This document shows, one piece after another, positions 1 to 7,747 of a stretch of DNA of 20,965 nucleotides. Position numbers and translations under genes: made by a program. The DNA is from an uncultured Porphyromonadaceae bacterium (GTDB lineage Bacteria; Bacteroidota; Bacteroidia; Bacteroidales; Muribaculaceae), in contig UQUV01000048.1 of NCBI GenBank assembly GCA_900544305.1, positions 1-20,965 of the forward strand, given 5' to 3'. The stretch's first letter is position 1, and each line of letters begins with the position of its first letter. The notes beneath the pieces were generated by a model, which worked only from the letters and a program-made list of their open reading frames with translations, was not told where the DNA came from and made no database searches.

Positions 1-96
1 CCAAAGTTGTAACAGTTTTTAACTCTCCAACTTTTTGGGTGCAGTTCATCTTAGGGGAGCACATCCCGCCATGCTTCCCCTCCAGAAAATAGCAAA

Positions 97-275
97 CTGT
101 CAAAAAAATGGACAAAAGGACATAAAGACATACTTTTGAGAATATTCTTATCAGCTGTTTTTGTTCTTTTGTTCTTCTGTCAAAAGACTCAGACATAAGA
201 ACATAAGGACATAATTTTGATGACATTATTATCCGTTTTTTTTGTTCTTTTGTTTTTCTGTCAAAAAAATAATAT
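97..275. repeat. Imperfect tandem repeat, period about 80-81 bp
   Basis: Two full copies and the start of a third. Each unit opens with CTGTCAAAA (at 97, 177 and 258), then a GACATAA-rich stretch, then a T-rich stretch with TTTGTTCTTTTGTT. The best-matched parts are 117-185 and 198-266, which differ by scattered substitutions and a one-base gap. It lies beyond the terminator of the minus-strand lipoprotein gene and I see no coding frame in it. A small imperfect hairpin (AGGGGAGCA at 53-61 against TGCTTCCCCT at 72-81) lies just to its left. Function unknown. Confidence 0.7.
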
Positions 276-333
276 CAGAAAAAAACTGTCCGTAGGTTTT
301 TCTGCCTGAAAAATTCTGTTCTGATTAGAATAT

Positions 334-374
334 AAAAAACAGAAGAAACCCCATTGTGTGGAAGTTTCTTCTGT
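334..374 (-). terminator. Rho-independent terminator of the DUF3332 lipoprotein gene
   Basis: An 11-bp perfect inverted repeat (339-349 against 364-374, ACAGAAGAAAC and its complement) is followed, read on the minus strand, by a run of six T (334-339). It starts 27 bases beyond the stop codon of the gene at 401-943. Confidence 0.8.
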
Positions 375-400
375 CTGTGGTTTATCTCGGAGTGTCCGAA

Positions 401-943
401 TTAACGTAGAGCCAATGCTGCGCCGTTGATGGCTTCCTGATAAGCGAGTACGCCGGCTTGTGAAAGTTCTACAATCTGGTAGTCGCCGTTGGCTGCCGGT
501 ACTTTCACATGGTTGTCGTCAACGAATGTGAGGAATGTCACTTCGCCTTCCGGAGTTGAAACTGACCATGAGTTGTCTTCTTCGTGGAAGTTGAGTTTCA
601 CTGTAGAAAGGTCCTGTTCGTTAGTGATGGTATATCCGTCCTTGTTCCATTCAACAAGGTAGCGGCCGTCCTGACCGTTCACCACTTTGCTGCCGTCGGC
701 AATCGGGTTGCTTCCCGACCAGAATTCAACTGTGTTGAGGATTACGATGTCGGCCAACATGGTGATTTCATAAACCGGAAGAATCCAGAAACCGAAGAAT
801 ACGATTTCGTTTACAAATTTATTTCCGATTTGTTGGTTCCATGACAATACTTTGTTTGACAGGGCAAAACTGCCGATGCATGACGAGAAAAGGAAAGAGC
901 CCGCCAGCATAATTGCGCAAACTGATAAAGTTAATTTCTTCAT
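401..943 (-). CDS. DUF3332-family lipoprotein
   Basis: A 180-residue lipoprotein matching what I know of the DUF3332 family, whose function is not established. The N-terminus is a lipoprotein signal: MKK, a hydrophobic stretch, then LFSSC with the lipidated cysteine at residue 22. Residues about 45-80 form a hydrophobic region with a typical family pattern (FWILPVYEITMLAD, then NTVEFWSGSNP). The rest is a polar, probably beta-rich domain. It starts with ATG at 943 behind a well-matched Bacteroidota promoter and has its own terminator, so it is probably a single-gene transcription unit. It is expected to be anchored in the cell envelope. The family call rests on recognition of the central motif and on the usual length of about 170-180 residues. 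Confidence 0.8.
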   Translation of the reverse strand: MKKLTLSVCAIMLAGSFLFSSCIGSFALSNKVLSWNQQIGNKFVNEIVFFGFWILPVYEITMLADIVILNTVEFWSGSNPIADGSKVVNGQDGRYLVEWNKDGYTITNEQDLSTVKLNFHEEDNSWSVSTPEGEVTFLTFVDDNHVKVPAANGDYQIVELSQAGVLAYQEAINGAALALR

Positions 944-971
944 AATTGTGGGTGTTAAGTATAGTTTGTAA

Positions 972-1002
972 CAAATTTATGTAAAAGAAATAAGTTTTGC
1001 AA
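972..1002 (-). promoter_or_regulatory. Bacteroidota-type promoter for the DUF3332 gene
   Basis: On the minus strand TTG (1000-1002), a 20-base spacer and TAAATTTG (972-979) match the -33/-7 pattern (TTG-N20-TAnnTTTG). The -7 box ends 28 bases from the start codon. The -33 element overlaps a short palindrome, TTTTGCAAGCAAAA (995-1008), which could be an operator, but that is a guess. Confidence 0.6.
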
Positions 1003-1106
1003 GCAAAAATGAGCTTTTGCTGTGAATTTTCTTAGCGGTAACGGCGAGACGGTGAATTTTGTTCTGAAGATTGGTGGCCCGAAAACGGGTTCTGCATTGG
1101 CGGTGG

Positions 1107-2492
1107 CTAATATTTTTTGTAAAGATGGTACATTTTGAATACTTCCTGCACATAGCTGACGGTCTGCTTGCCGCGGAAGTAACCGTATTTGCACACTTCG
1201 TCGTTGTAGTATTCCGGATAGCCTTTCATGAGCAGGGCGTCGCTCACGTTGTTTTCCCATAATTGAGGATTCTTTCCGTATTTTGTGGCAAGGGCAATGG
1301 CATCGTAAATGTGCGCAATGCCTGAATTGTAGGCGGCGATAATAAACTTTTTACGCTCTTCGGGGTCGCTTACGTACTTGTTGAGGCTTTTGTCGAGGTC
1401 GGCAATGACTTTTACTGCCGTCTCGATGTTTCTTTGCGGATCGGTGATGTTTTCTTCGCAGAGTCCGTAGCGGCGTGCCGTAGCCGGCATCAGTTGCATG
1501 ACGCCTCTTGCGCCTACCCACGAGGTGGCTTGCGGGTCAAATTTGGATTCGGCATAACCTTGTGCGGCAAGGAGCTTCCAATCCCAGTTGATGTTTTTGG
1601 CGTAGGTCTTGAAAAATTCGTCGTAGCGCGACACAATGCCTTTTTTCAGCAATTTGATGTCGATGGCTGCGCTGCGTGTTGCCTTGTTCGTTTCAAAATA
1701 GTGGTGGAAAAGGCTTCTTCCGGTGTTGACGATACGCGGGTCCTGTGCCCAGGCATTAATGCTGTCGGCGAGCCATTGCTCCGATTTCCTCACAGCCCAT
1801 GACGAACGTTGTGCGAAACTCACTTCGAGGTTAATGTCAATGTTGCTGTAATAGGTGTGGTCGAGCTTGGCGATATCGCTGTCGACAATGGTGAGCGGAA
1901 TTTCGCCTTCGGCCACCATTTCAATCAGGTCCTCCGACATGATGGTGTCGCGGGAAATGGAGTGGATGATGATGCCGCCGCCCACTTCGTTGTTCAGGTT
2001 GCGCAGCCGTGACTCGTATTTGGAGTCGCGTTCCACATAGATTTCCTTTCCAACCAGTTCCGTAACATCGGAAATAAGCGGTTCGCCTTTTTTTATCGGT
2101 TGGATAAGCACCTGGTGTGTGATATTCTCCAGACCGCAGTGGGCCACCCGTTCGTTGTATTCGGCCGTGACAGGGGTGTTGTAGGCGATGAGGTCGATTT
2201 TTCCCGAGTCGAGCATGGCTTCCAACGCCGAAAGGCTTCGCATCACTTCAAACTGCACGGCAATCTTCTTGTCGCGTGCAAATTGTTTGGCCAGATCGTA
2301 ATCGTAGCCCATCGTGTCGCCTTTCACGAGGAAGAAGGATGTCGGGCTGTAGAGCGTACCGACAACCAGCGTGTCGGGGAGAGCATAGGTGTCCGGGTTT
2401 TCGCTGCCGGAAGTCTTTTTCCCGCACGAGAAAAAACAAAAAATGCCACATAGCAATAGTAGCGTTATTGCGATATGTGGCATTCTGTTCAT
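1107..2492 (-). CDS. mltF: MltF-like membrane-bound lytic murein transglycosylase (lipoprotein)
   Basis: A 461-residue two-domain lipoprotein predicted to cut peptidoglycan glycan strands non-hydrolytically at the envelope. The signal peptide ends in FFSC (lipidated Cys23). Residues about 40-265 form an extracellular solute-binding (SBP_bac_3) domain (VVGTLYSPTSFF near the start, GYDYDLAKQFA at 62-72). Residues about 300-455 form an SLT lysozyme-like domain with GYAESKFDP carrying the likely catalytic Glu315, GVMQLMPATA (330-339) and AYNSG (387-391). This order and length match the MltF family. It lies 18 bases downstream of purM on the same strand and is probably the last gene of the cdsA-purM-mltF unit. 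The family is confident; the symbol is by architecture, as Bacteroidota paralogues exist. Confidence 0.88.
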   Translation of the reverse strand: MNRMPHIAITLLLLCGIFCFFSCGKKTSGSENPDTYALPDTLVVGTLYSPTSFFLVKGDTMGYDYDLAKQFARDKKIAVQFEVMRSLSALEAMLDSGKIDLIAYNTPVTAEYNERVAHCGLENITHQVLIQPIKKGEPLISDVTELVGKEIYVERDSKYESRLRNLNNEVGGGIIIHSISRDTIMSEDLIEMVAEGEIPLTIVDSDIAKLDHTYYSNIDINLEVSFAQRSSWAVRKSEQWLADSINAWAQDPRIVNTGRSLFHHYFETNKATRSAAIDIKLLKKGIVSRYDEFFKTYAKNINWDWKLLAAQGYAESKFDPQATSWVGARGVMQLMPATARRYGLCEENITDPQRNIETAVKVIADLDKSLNKYVSDPEERKKFIIAAYNSGIAHIYDAIALATKYGKNPQLWENNVSDALLMKGYPEYYNDEVCKYGYFRGKQTVSYVQEVFKMYHLYKKY

Positions 2493-2510
2493 TTTTGTAT
2501 GGATGAGGGA

Positions 2511-3677
2511 TTAATATTCGAATGTGCCGTATTCCGACTTGATAGTCAGGCGGTTTTCTTCGGCATCCTCAACGCGGCCTACGATGCGGGCCTCAATTCC
2601 GAAGGATTCGGAAATTTCAATGATGCGCTGGGCGTTTTCCGGAGAAACATAGATTTCCATGCGGTGTCCCATATTGAACACTTTGTACATTTCTTTCCAG
2701 TCTGTTCCCGACTGTTCCTTGATGACGCGGAACAATGGAGGAATGGGGAAGAGGTTGTCTTTCACGACATGCTTGTTCTGAACGAAGTGCATGACTTTTG
2801 TCTGTGCGCCGCCTGAACAGTGTACCATACCGTGGATTTCCGGACGCATTTCGTCGAGAATGCGCTTGATTACAGGCGCATAGGTACGTGTCGGAGAAAG
2901 AACGAGCTTGCCGGCAGTTACGTTTGCATCCGGCACGATGTCGGTCAGCTTGAGGTTGCCGGAATATATAAGTTCTTCCGGAACGTTTTTGTCGTAGCTT
3001 TCCGGATATTTCTCTGCGATGTATTTTGCAAAGACGTCGTGGCGTGCCGATGTGAGTCCGTTGCTGCCCATACCGCCGTTGTATTCAGTTTCGTAAGTGG
3101 CAGTGCCGAATGACGAAAGACCTACAATCACGTCGCCGCCCTTGATGTTGGCATTGTTGATGACATCGGCGCGCTTCATGCGGCAGGTCACGGTGCTGTC
3201 CACGATGATGGTGCGTACAAGGTCGCCCACGTCGGCTGTTTCACCGCCTGTGCTGTAGATGCCTACACCCAGTTTGCGGAGTTCGGCAAGCAGTTCTTCC
3301 GTACCGTTGATGATGGCGGCAATGACTTCGCCTGGAATCAGCAGCTTGTTGCGTCCGATAGTGGATGAAAGCAGGATATTGTCGGTAGCTCCCACGCAAA
3401 GGAGGTCGTCGATGTTCATGATGAGGGCATCCTGGGCAATGCCTTTCCACACGCTCAGGTCGCCGGTTTCTTTCCAATAGACATAAGCGAGCGATGATTT
3501 CGTACCTGCCCCGTCGGCGTGCATGATGTTGCAATATTCTTCGTCACCTCCCAGAATGTCGGGAATGATTTTGCAGAATGCTTTCGGATATAGTCCCTTG
3601 TCCACATTCTTGATGGCGTTGTGGACATCTTCTTTTGAAGCGGATACTCCGCGAAGGTCGTAACGTTGGTTACTCAT
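2511..3677 (-). CDS. purM: Phosphoribosylformylglycinamidine cyclo-ligase (AIR synthase)
   Basis: A 388-residue cytosolic enzyme of de novo purine synthesis that closes formylglycinamidine ribonucleotide (FGAM) to aminoimidazole ribonucleotide using ATP. Family signatures are HADGAGTKSS (53-62), which is the ATP-binding DGxGTK loop, and DALIMNIDDLLCVGA (83-97), equivalent to the ND-containing helix of classical PurM. GGETADV follows. It is somewhat longer than the roughly 345-residue E. coli enzyme, as expected for the Bacteroidota form. It starts 15 bases after the end of cdsA and is followed 18 bases later by mltF, so the three are probably co-transcribed. The substrate is inferred from family membership; other PurM-like proteins (PurL, SelD, HypE) do not fit the length and motifs. 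Confidence 0.88.
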   Translation of the reverse strand: MSNQRYDLRGVSASKEDVHNAIKNVDKGLYPKAFCKIIPDILGGDEEYCNIMHADGAGTKSSLAYVYWKETGDLSVWKGIAQDALIMNIDDLLCVGATDNILLSSTIGRNKLLIPGEVIAAIINGTEELLAELRKLGVGIYSTGGETADVGDLVRTIIVDSTVTCRMKRADVINNANIKGGDVIVGLSSFGTATYETEYNGGMGSNGLTSARHDVFAKYIAEKYPESYDKNVPEELIYSGNLKLTDIVPDANVTAGKLVLSPTRTYAPVIKRILDEMRPEIHGMVHCSGGAQTKVMHFVQNKHVVKDNLFPIPPLFRVIKEQSGTDWKEMYKVFNMGHRMEIYVSPENAQRIIEISESFGIEARIVGRVEDAEENRLTIKSEYGTFEY

Positions 3678-3692
3678 GTCGATTGAAATTTT

Positions 3693-4520
3693 TTATAGTT
3701 GTATTATATATAGGTATAACAGAATAGCCGGAGAGACGAGTAGCAGGCTGTCGATACGGTCGAGAATGCCGCCGTGGCCGGGTAATATGTGGCTGGAGTC
3801 TTTGGCTCCGACGTTTCGTTTGATAAGCGATTCAATGAGGTCGCCCCAAGTGGCGAATGCCGTCACGACGGCTGAAAGTCCAATCCATTCGTAAAGGTTC
3901 AGCCCAGTGAAATAGTGGGGGAAATAGACTCCGACAACGATGCCGGAAACGATGGTGAAAAACAGTCCGCCGAAAAAGCCTTCCCATGATTTCTTGGGGG
4001 ATATGCGTTCAAAAAGCCGGCGGTTGCCTATCATTGACCCGACGCAGTAGGCACCGGTGTCGTTCATCCAGATGAAAATCAGGCACGCAAGAACGGTGGT
4101 GTTGGTACCGTAGACGAAATATGTGTAGTTGAGCAGCGTCAGCGGCAGGGCTACAATTACTTGTGAGAGAAACGAAGTCGACAGCAGGCGGATGGAGTTG
4201 GAATCCTTGATATACAACTGCGAAATCAGGCGGACAATGACATAGGGGAGATAGGCGATAAGGAAGGGAACTTTCCACTCGCTGTCGTACAGGCTGAGGA
4301 ATGTGCTTGCGAAAAGGGAGACGCCTCCGAGCACGTCCAGCGTGGTAAGCAGCTTGTAGGATTTGATGCCCTTGTTGCACAGGTTTGATAGCTCGATGAT
4401 TCCTAAAATGAGCAACAAGCCGAAAACACCGGCAAAGTAGCCTGCGCCGCACGTTGTTGCCATGACAAGTAAGGCAACATATATGATGCCTGTTATGGTC
4501 CGTTTGAGTATTTTTCTCAC
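3693..4520 (-). CDS. cdsA: Phosphatidate cytidylyltransferase (CDP-diacylglycerol synthase)
   Basis: An integral membrane enzyme making CDP-diacylglycerol from phosphatidate and CTP, the branch point to bacterial phospholipids. The C-terminus carries the full CdsA signature (SLIKRNVGAKDSSHILPGHG followed by GILDRID, residues 231 onward), and most of the rest is hydrophobic segments. I choose the GTG at 4520 (275 residues, beginning VRKILKRTITGIIYVALL), because CdsA proteins typically begin close to such a KRT-TG-YVALL segment. The upstream in-frame ATG at 4604 would add 28 residues encoded by a tandem DNA repeat that do not look like CdsA. It is the first gene of the minus-strand unit with purM and mltF. 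Confidence 0.88.
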   Translation of the reverse strand: MRKILKRTITGIIYVALLVMATTCGAGYFAGVFGLLLILGIIELSNLCNKGIKSYKLLTTLDVLGGVSLFASTFLSLYDSEWKVPFLIAYLPYVIVRLISQLYIKDSNSIRLLSTSFLSQVIVALPLTLLNYTYFVYGTNTTVLACLIFIWMNDTGAYCVGSMIGNRRLFERISPKKSWEGFFGGLFFTIVSGIVVGVYFPHYFTGLNLYEWIGLSAVVTAFATWGDLIESLIKRNVGAKDSSHILPGHGGILDRIDSLLLVSPAILLYLYIIQL

Positions 4521-4530
4521 AGTTTCTTTA

Positions 4531-4695
4531 TTTTTTGATAAAATAGAATGCGGTTCGGCACAGCCTTGGCTGAAAACTGTGTTTTCGCCAGCCTTTGCGC
4601 TCACCTTTCACTATTTTTGATAAATAGGATGCGGTTCGGCTCAGCCTTGGCTGAAATCTGTGTTTTCGCCGGTCTTTGCGCTCACCTTTCGCTAT
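4531..4695. repeat. Two tandem copies of an 81-bp repeat in the cdsA upstream region
   Basis: GCGGTTCGG occurs at 4550 and again at 4631, and the flanking sequence repeats with few changes (copies about 4531-4611 and 4612-4695). Each copy has CAGCCTTGGCTG, a 5-bp stem with a 2-base loop, and TTTGCGCTCACCTTTC. The unit is 27 codons long and both copies stay open on the minus strand as KGERK-RRKH-FQPRL-RTA. I do not consider this a real gene. The repeats lie between a likely cdsA promoter (TATTTTTG on the minus strand, 4702-4709) and its GTG start, so they would be part of the mRNA leader. Confidence 0.75.
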
Positions 4696-4819
4696 TTTGT
4701 GCAAAAATACGCATTTTGTCGCGATTGTGGAAGTTTGAAGTGTGAAATTTTTCGGATAACGGTTAATTTGTGATTGGCGAAAAGTGGGGAACAGCGTGTT
4801 TTGAATAGAATAAAATCCG

Positions 4820-4827
4820 TAAATTTG
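4820..4827 (+). promoter_or_regulatory. Putative -7 element of the thioesterase-dprA unit
   Basis: TAAATTTG matches the Bacteroidota -7 consensus and lies 23 bases before the ATG at 4851. The nearest upstream TTTTG (4799-4803) is only 16 bases away, shorter than the usual 19-21, so the -33 element is uncertain. Confidence 0.4.
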
Positions 4828-4850
4828 CGGCGTTAAATTTTGAGTAGAGA

Positions 4851-5249
4851 ATGGAAAAGTATGTCTATGAGTTGGAAATGAGTGTCCGTGACTACGAATT
4901 GGATTCGGAGGGCATCGTGAACAATGCCAACTATCTGCATTATCTGGAGCATACACGTCATGAGTTTTGTTCTGCCAACGGAATTTCTTTTGCCGAGATG
5001 CAGAACCGTGGTATTATCCCTGTGTTGAACCGTGTGGAAATCGACTATAAGACACCGTTGCGCAGCGGTGACTGTTTTGTCAGCAAGCTGTGGCTGGAAC
5101 GCCGCGGCGTGCGTTTCGTTTTTCATCAGGATTTGTTCAAACTGTCGGGCGAAACGGTGGTTTCGGCTGTCGTAAGCTGTGTTTGTCTGGAAAATGGCAA
5201 GCTCGACAGGGGGGACATGCTGGCAGAAATTTTCAAGGATTTTCTATAA
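4851..5249 (+). CDS. Hotdog-fold acyl-CoA thioesterase (YbgC/FadM-like, 4HBT)
   Basis: A 132-residue single-domain protein of the 4-hydroxybenzoyl-CoA thioesterase superfamily, expected to hydrolyse acyl-CoA or acyl-ACP thioesters in the cytosol. The signature runs from residue 13: RDYELDSEGIVNNANYLHYL then E33. Asp18 is in the position of the catalytic Asp of YbgC-like enzymes, and the G-V-NNANY-E pattern forms the active-site helix. The length of about 130 residues is typical. The start follows a -7 motif by 23 bases. It is followed by dprA after 9 bases, so the two are co-transcribed, an association I cannot explain functionally. The acyl substrate cannot be read from the sequence. Confidence 0.85.
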   Translation: MEKYVYELEMSVRDYELDSEGIVNNANYLHYLEHTRHEFCSANGISFAEMQNRGIIPVLNRVEIDYKTPLRSGDCFVSKLWLERRGVRFVFHQDLFKLSGETVVSAVVSCVCLENGKLDRGDMLAEIFKDFL

Positions 5250-5258
5250 TTTCAGCGT

Positions 5259-6371
5259 ATGATTCCGACAGTTTCCCAACTTGCTTTTTCAATGATTCGA
5301 GGCATGACGCCCGATGTCGCTTCCGAGATTCTGGAGGCGGTCGGCTCGGAGGATGCCTTTTTTCGGATGAGCGAGAAGGAACTGCGCGATTTCGCTCAGT
5401 TGTCAAGCCGTATTTTTGACGATGGCTATCGAAGCGGACTGCTGGAGAAGGCAGAACGCGAATTGGCTTTTATCAGCGAGAAGGGGGTGCGCACGGTGTA
5501 TTTTACCGACAAGGACTATCCGGTGCGGTTTCTTACGGTGCCCGATGCTCCGCTGATGCTTTTTGCGGCCGGAAGTTGCGAACTGAATGCCAAGAAACTG
5601 GTGAGCATTGTCGGTACGCGCCATGCCACGAACTATGGAGTGGGGCTGTGTCGCGACTTGGTGGCTGGGTTGGCTGAACAAGTGGGCAGCGATGTGGTGA
5701 TTGTGAGCGGTTTGGCTTATGGAATTGACATCGCGGCGCATCTGGCGGCTTTGGATGCCGGACTTCCGACGATAGCTGTGGTGGCTCACGGGCTGGACAT
5801 GATTTATCCGGCACAGCACCGCGCGACGGCTGCGGAAATTGTCCGTCATGGCGGTGCGGTGGTGACGGAGTATCCGTCATCGACAAGGGTTCACCGTTCG
5901 AATTTTCTTGCCCGCAACCGGATAGTGGCGGCATTGGCCGACTGTACGGTAGTTGTCGAGTCGGCGGAAAAGGGCGGCGCTTTGGTGACGGCAAATGTTG
6001 CCCAAAGTTATGGTCGCGAGGTGTTTGCCTTTCCCGGAAAGGTGTCGGACGAGTATTCGGCCGGCTGCAACAGGCTGATTCGCAAGAATGTCGCTTCGCT
6101 GTTGCTCTCTGCCGCAGATTTGGCCGATGCTATGGGATGGGAGCGGAAGGAACCGGTGGTCGTTCAGCAGGAACTTTTTGTGGAATTGACGGCTGAGGAA
6201 CAGCGAATTGTGGATTTGCTCGCCGAAAAGGGCGAACTTCATGTCAACGAACTTGGTGTTGCGCTTAACGTTCCGATTCATAGGCTGTTAAGCCTTCTTG
6301 TGGATATGGAATTCCGCGGTCTGATTGATGTGTTGCCGGGCAATCGTTATGCTGCCCGAAAAAAAATCTGA
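5259..6371 (+). CDS. dprA: DNA-processing protein DprA/Smf
   Basis: A 370-residue cytosolic protein that in naturally competent bacteria binds incoming single-stranded DNA and loads RecA; it is also widespread in bacteria not known to be competent. The Rossmann-like core shows SIVGTRHATNYG (116-127), SGLAYGID (150-157), ARNRI (218-222), SAEKGGALVTA (235-245), FPG (258-260) and GCNRLI (269-274), all characteristic. An N-terminal helix-hairpin-helix-like segment (about 5-65) and a C-terminal winged-helix domain (about 310-366) complete the full-length architecture. The ATG at 5259 lies 9 bases after the thioesterase stop, within the same unit. Confidence 0.93.
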   Translation: MIPTVSQLAFSMIRGMTPDVASEILEAVGSEDAFFRMSEKELRDFAQLSSRIFDDGYRSGLLEKAERELAFISEKGVRTVYFTDKDYPVRFLTVPDAPLMLFAAGSCELNAKKLVSIVGTRHATNYGVGLCRDLVAGLAEQVGSDVVIVSGLAYGIDIAAHLAALDAGLPTIAVVAHGLDMIYPAQHRATAAEIVRHGGAVVTEYPSSTRVHRSNFLARNRIVAALADCTVVVESAEKGGALVTANVAQSYGREVFAFPGKVSDEYSAGCNRLIRKNVASLLLSAADLADAMGWERKEPVVVQQELFVELTAEEQRIVDLLAEKGELHVNELGVALNVPIHRLLSLLVDMEFRGLIDVLPGNRYAARKKI

Positions 6372-6377
6372 ATTAAA

Positions 6378-6410
6378 TTTTGTCTGTTTCATAGAAAAGC
6401 AGTATTTTTG
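6378..6410 (+). promoter_or_regulatory. Bacteroidota-type promoter of the crp-DUF4924-prfC unit
   Basis: TTTTG (6378-6382), a 20-base spacer and TATTTTTG (6403-6410) are a close match to the -33/-7 consensus. It lies between the dprA stop and the regulator ATG at 6453, giving a predicted leader of about 35 bases. Confidence 0.7.
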
Positions 6411-6452
6411 TGTTTAAAAGCATACTTATATAGCAATTTAGAATTCTGAATA

Positions 6453-7154
6453 ATGATTTCGAGAGACGCATTAGAGAAAGTAATCAAGGAAGATTTGGCC
6501 GGGATTTGGAATGTACTGACCCCTGAAGACAAGAGAGTTGTGATTGAAAACTTCACGCTTCACAACTACAAACGTAACCAAATCATCTATGCCGAAAAAG
6601 AGACACCGGAATACCTGTGGTGCCTGATTAAAGGTAAGGTAAAAAAATACAAGGAAGGTATTGGCGGACGCCAGCAGATTATCCGTTTGATTCGTCCGAT
6701 TCAATATTTCGGTCACCGTGCCTATTTTGCCAACGAACCGTATGTGTCGGGGGCAATTGCAATGGAAGCCTCAGTTGTCGGTACGATTCCTATGGAAATC
6801 GTACCGAAGCTGATTGATGGCAACCGTCAGCTGGCATGGTTTTTCATTCACGAACTGTCGCACAACCTGGGCCGTTCGGATACAAAAATTGTCAACCTCA
6901 CGCAAAAGCATATCCGCGGTCGTCTGGCCGAAGCATTGGCACTGCTGATTGACAACTATGGCTTTGAGGAAGACGGCGAAACGCTGAACATCTACATGTC
7001 GCGTGAAGACTTGGCCAACCTCTCGAACATGACAACATCCAACGCTATCCGCACGCTGTCGGCATTTGTCAACGAACACATCATTGTGGTTGACGGTCGC
7101 CGTGTGAAGGTGCTCAACGAACAAATGTTGCGGAAAATCAGCAAATTCGGTTAG
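6453..7154 (+). CDS. Crp/Fnr-family transcriptional regulator
   Basis: A 233-residue DNA-binding regulator. Residues about 20-140 form the cyclic-nucleotide-binding beta-roll (YLWCLIKGKVKKYKEG, then FGHRAYFANEPYVSGAIA), and a dimerisation helix follows. A C-terminal winged-helix carries YMSREDLANLSNMTTSNAIR (181-200), the HTH typical of Crp/Fnr proteins. There is only one cysteine, so no Fnr-type Fe-S cluster is expected. I cannot tell the ligand: the residues that bind cAMP in E. coli Crp are not clearly present. It has its own promoter and is followed by the DUF4924 gene after 8 bases, so both are probably expressed together. Confidence 0.88.
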   Translation: MISRDALEKVIKEDLAGIWNVLTPEDKRVVIENFTLHNYKRNQIIYAEKETPEYLWCLIKGKVKKYKEGIGGRQQIIRLIRPIQYFGHRAYFANEPYVSGAIAMEASVVGTIPMEIVPKLIDGNRQLAWFFIHELSHNLGRSDTKIVNLTQKHIRGRLAEALALLIDNYGFEEDGETLNIYMSREDLANLSNMTTSNAIRTLSAFVNEHIIVVDGRRVKVLNEQMLRKISKFG

Positions 7155-7162
7155 TATTAAGT

Positions 7163-7726
7163 ATGTTTACTGCTCAAAAGCTCCGTAAGGAAAACATTGC
7201 TGAATATCTGCTGTATATGTGGCAGATAGAGGATTTGATACGGGCAAACGGACTCGAAATCGAAAACATAAAGAAAAATATCGTCGACCGCTATCCTCTC
7301 GATGAGGCTTCCCGCGGGGAATTGCTGAAATGGTATGAGGAGCTTGTCGACATGATGCGTCTCGAAGGAAAGCGCGAAAACGGACATTTGCAAATCAACG
7401 ACAACGTCCTGATACAGCTTACCGACTTGCACCACATGCTGCTGAAAAGCACAAAGTATCCGGAATACGGTGCGGAATTCTATCGCACGCTGCCGATTAT
7501 TGTGGAACTGCGTGCCAAGGCCGGTGAAAACAAGTCGGGCGAACTGGAAACCTGTTTTAATGCTCTCTATGGTGTGCTGTTGATGCGTTTGCAGCAGAAA
7601 CCGGTGACGGAAGACACGCGAAAGGCAATGGCTCAGGTGACCCGTTTCATTTCGATGCTTGCTTCCTTCTATCATAAGGATAAGCTGAAACCTTTATTTG
7701 ACAAAGAAGATTACGACCAACTATAA
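7163..7726 (+). CDS. DUF4924 family protein
   Basis: A 187-residue soluble, mainly helical protein that I recognise as DUF4924, a Bacteroidota family without known function. It begins MFTAQKLRKENIAEYLLYMWQ, ends DKEDYDQL, and has a conserved-looking central ELRAKAGENKSGELETC. There is no signal peptide or membrane segment. It lies between a Crp/Fnr regulator (8 bases upstream) and prfC (21 bases downstream), in the same transcription unit. The position suggests a cytosolic housekeeping or translation-linked role, but that is only guilt by association. Confidence 0.8.
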   Translation: MFTAQKLRKENIAEYLLYMWQIEDLIRANGLEIENIKKNIVDRYPLDEASRGELLKWYEELVDMMRLEGKRENGHLQINDNVLIQLTDLHHMLLKSTKYPEYGAEFYRTLPIIVELRAKAGENKSGELETCFNALYGVLLMRLQQKPVTEDTRKAMAQVTRFISMLASFYHKDKLKPLFDKEDYDQL

Positions 7727-7747
7727 TATTTCAAAAAACTTAGATTT

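Noticed and set aside
4528..4956. 142-residue minus-strand frame made largely of the 81-bp repeat
   Set aside because: It overlaps the thioesterase start, and its repeat-derived Arg/Lys-rich text looks like translated repeat DNA rather than a protein.
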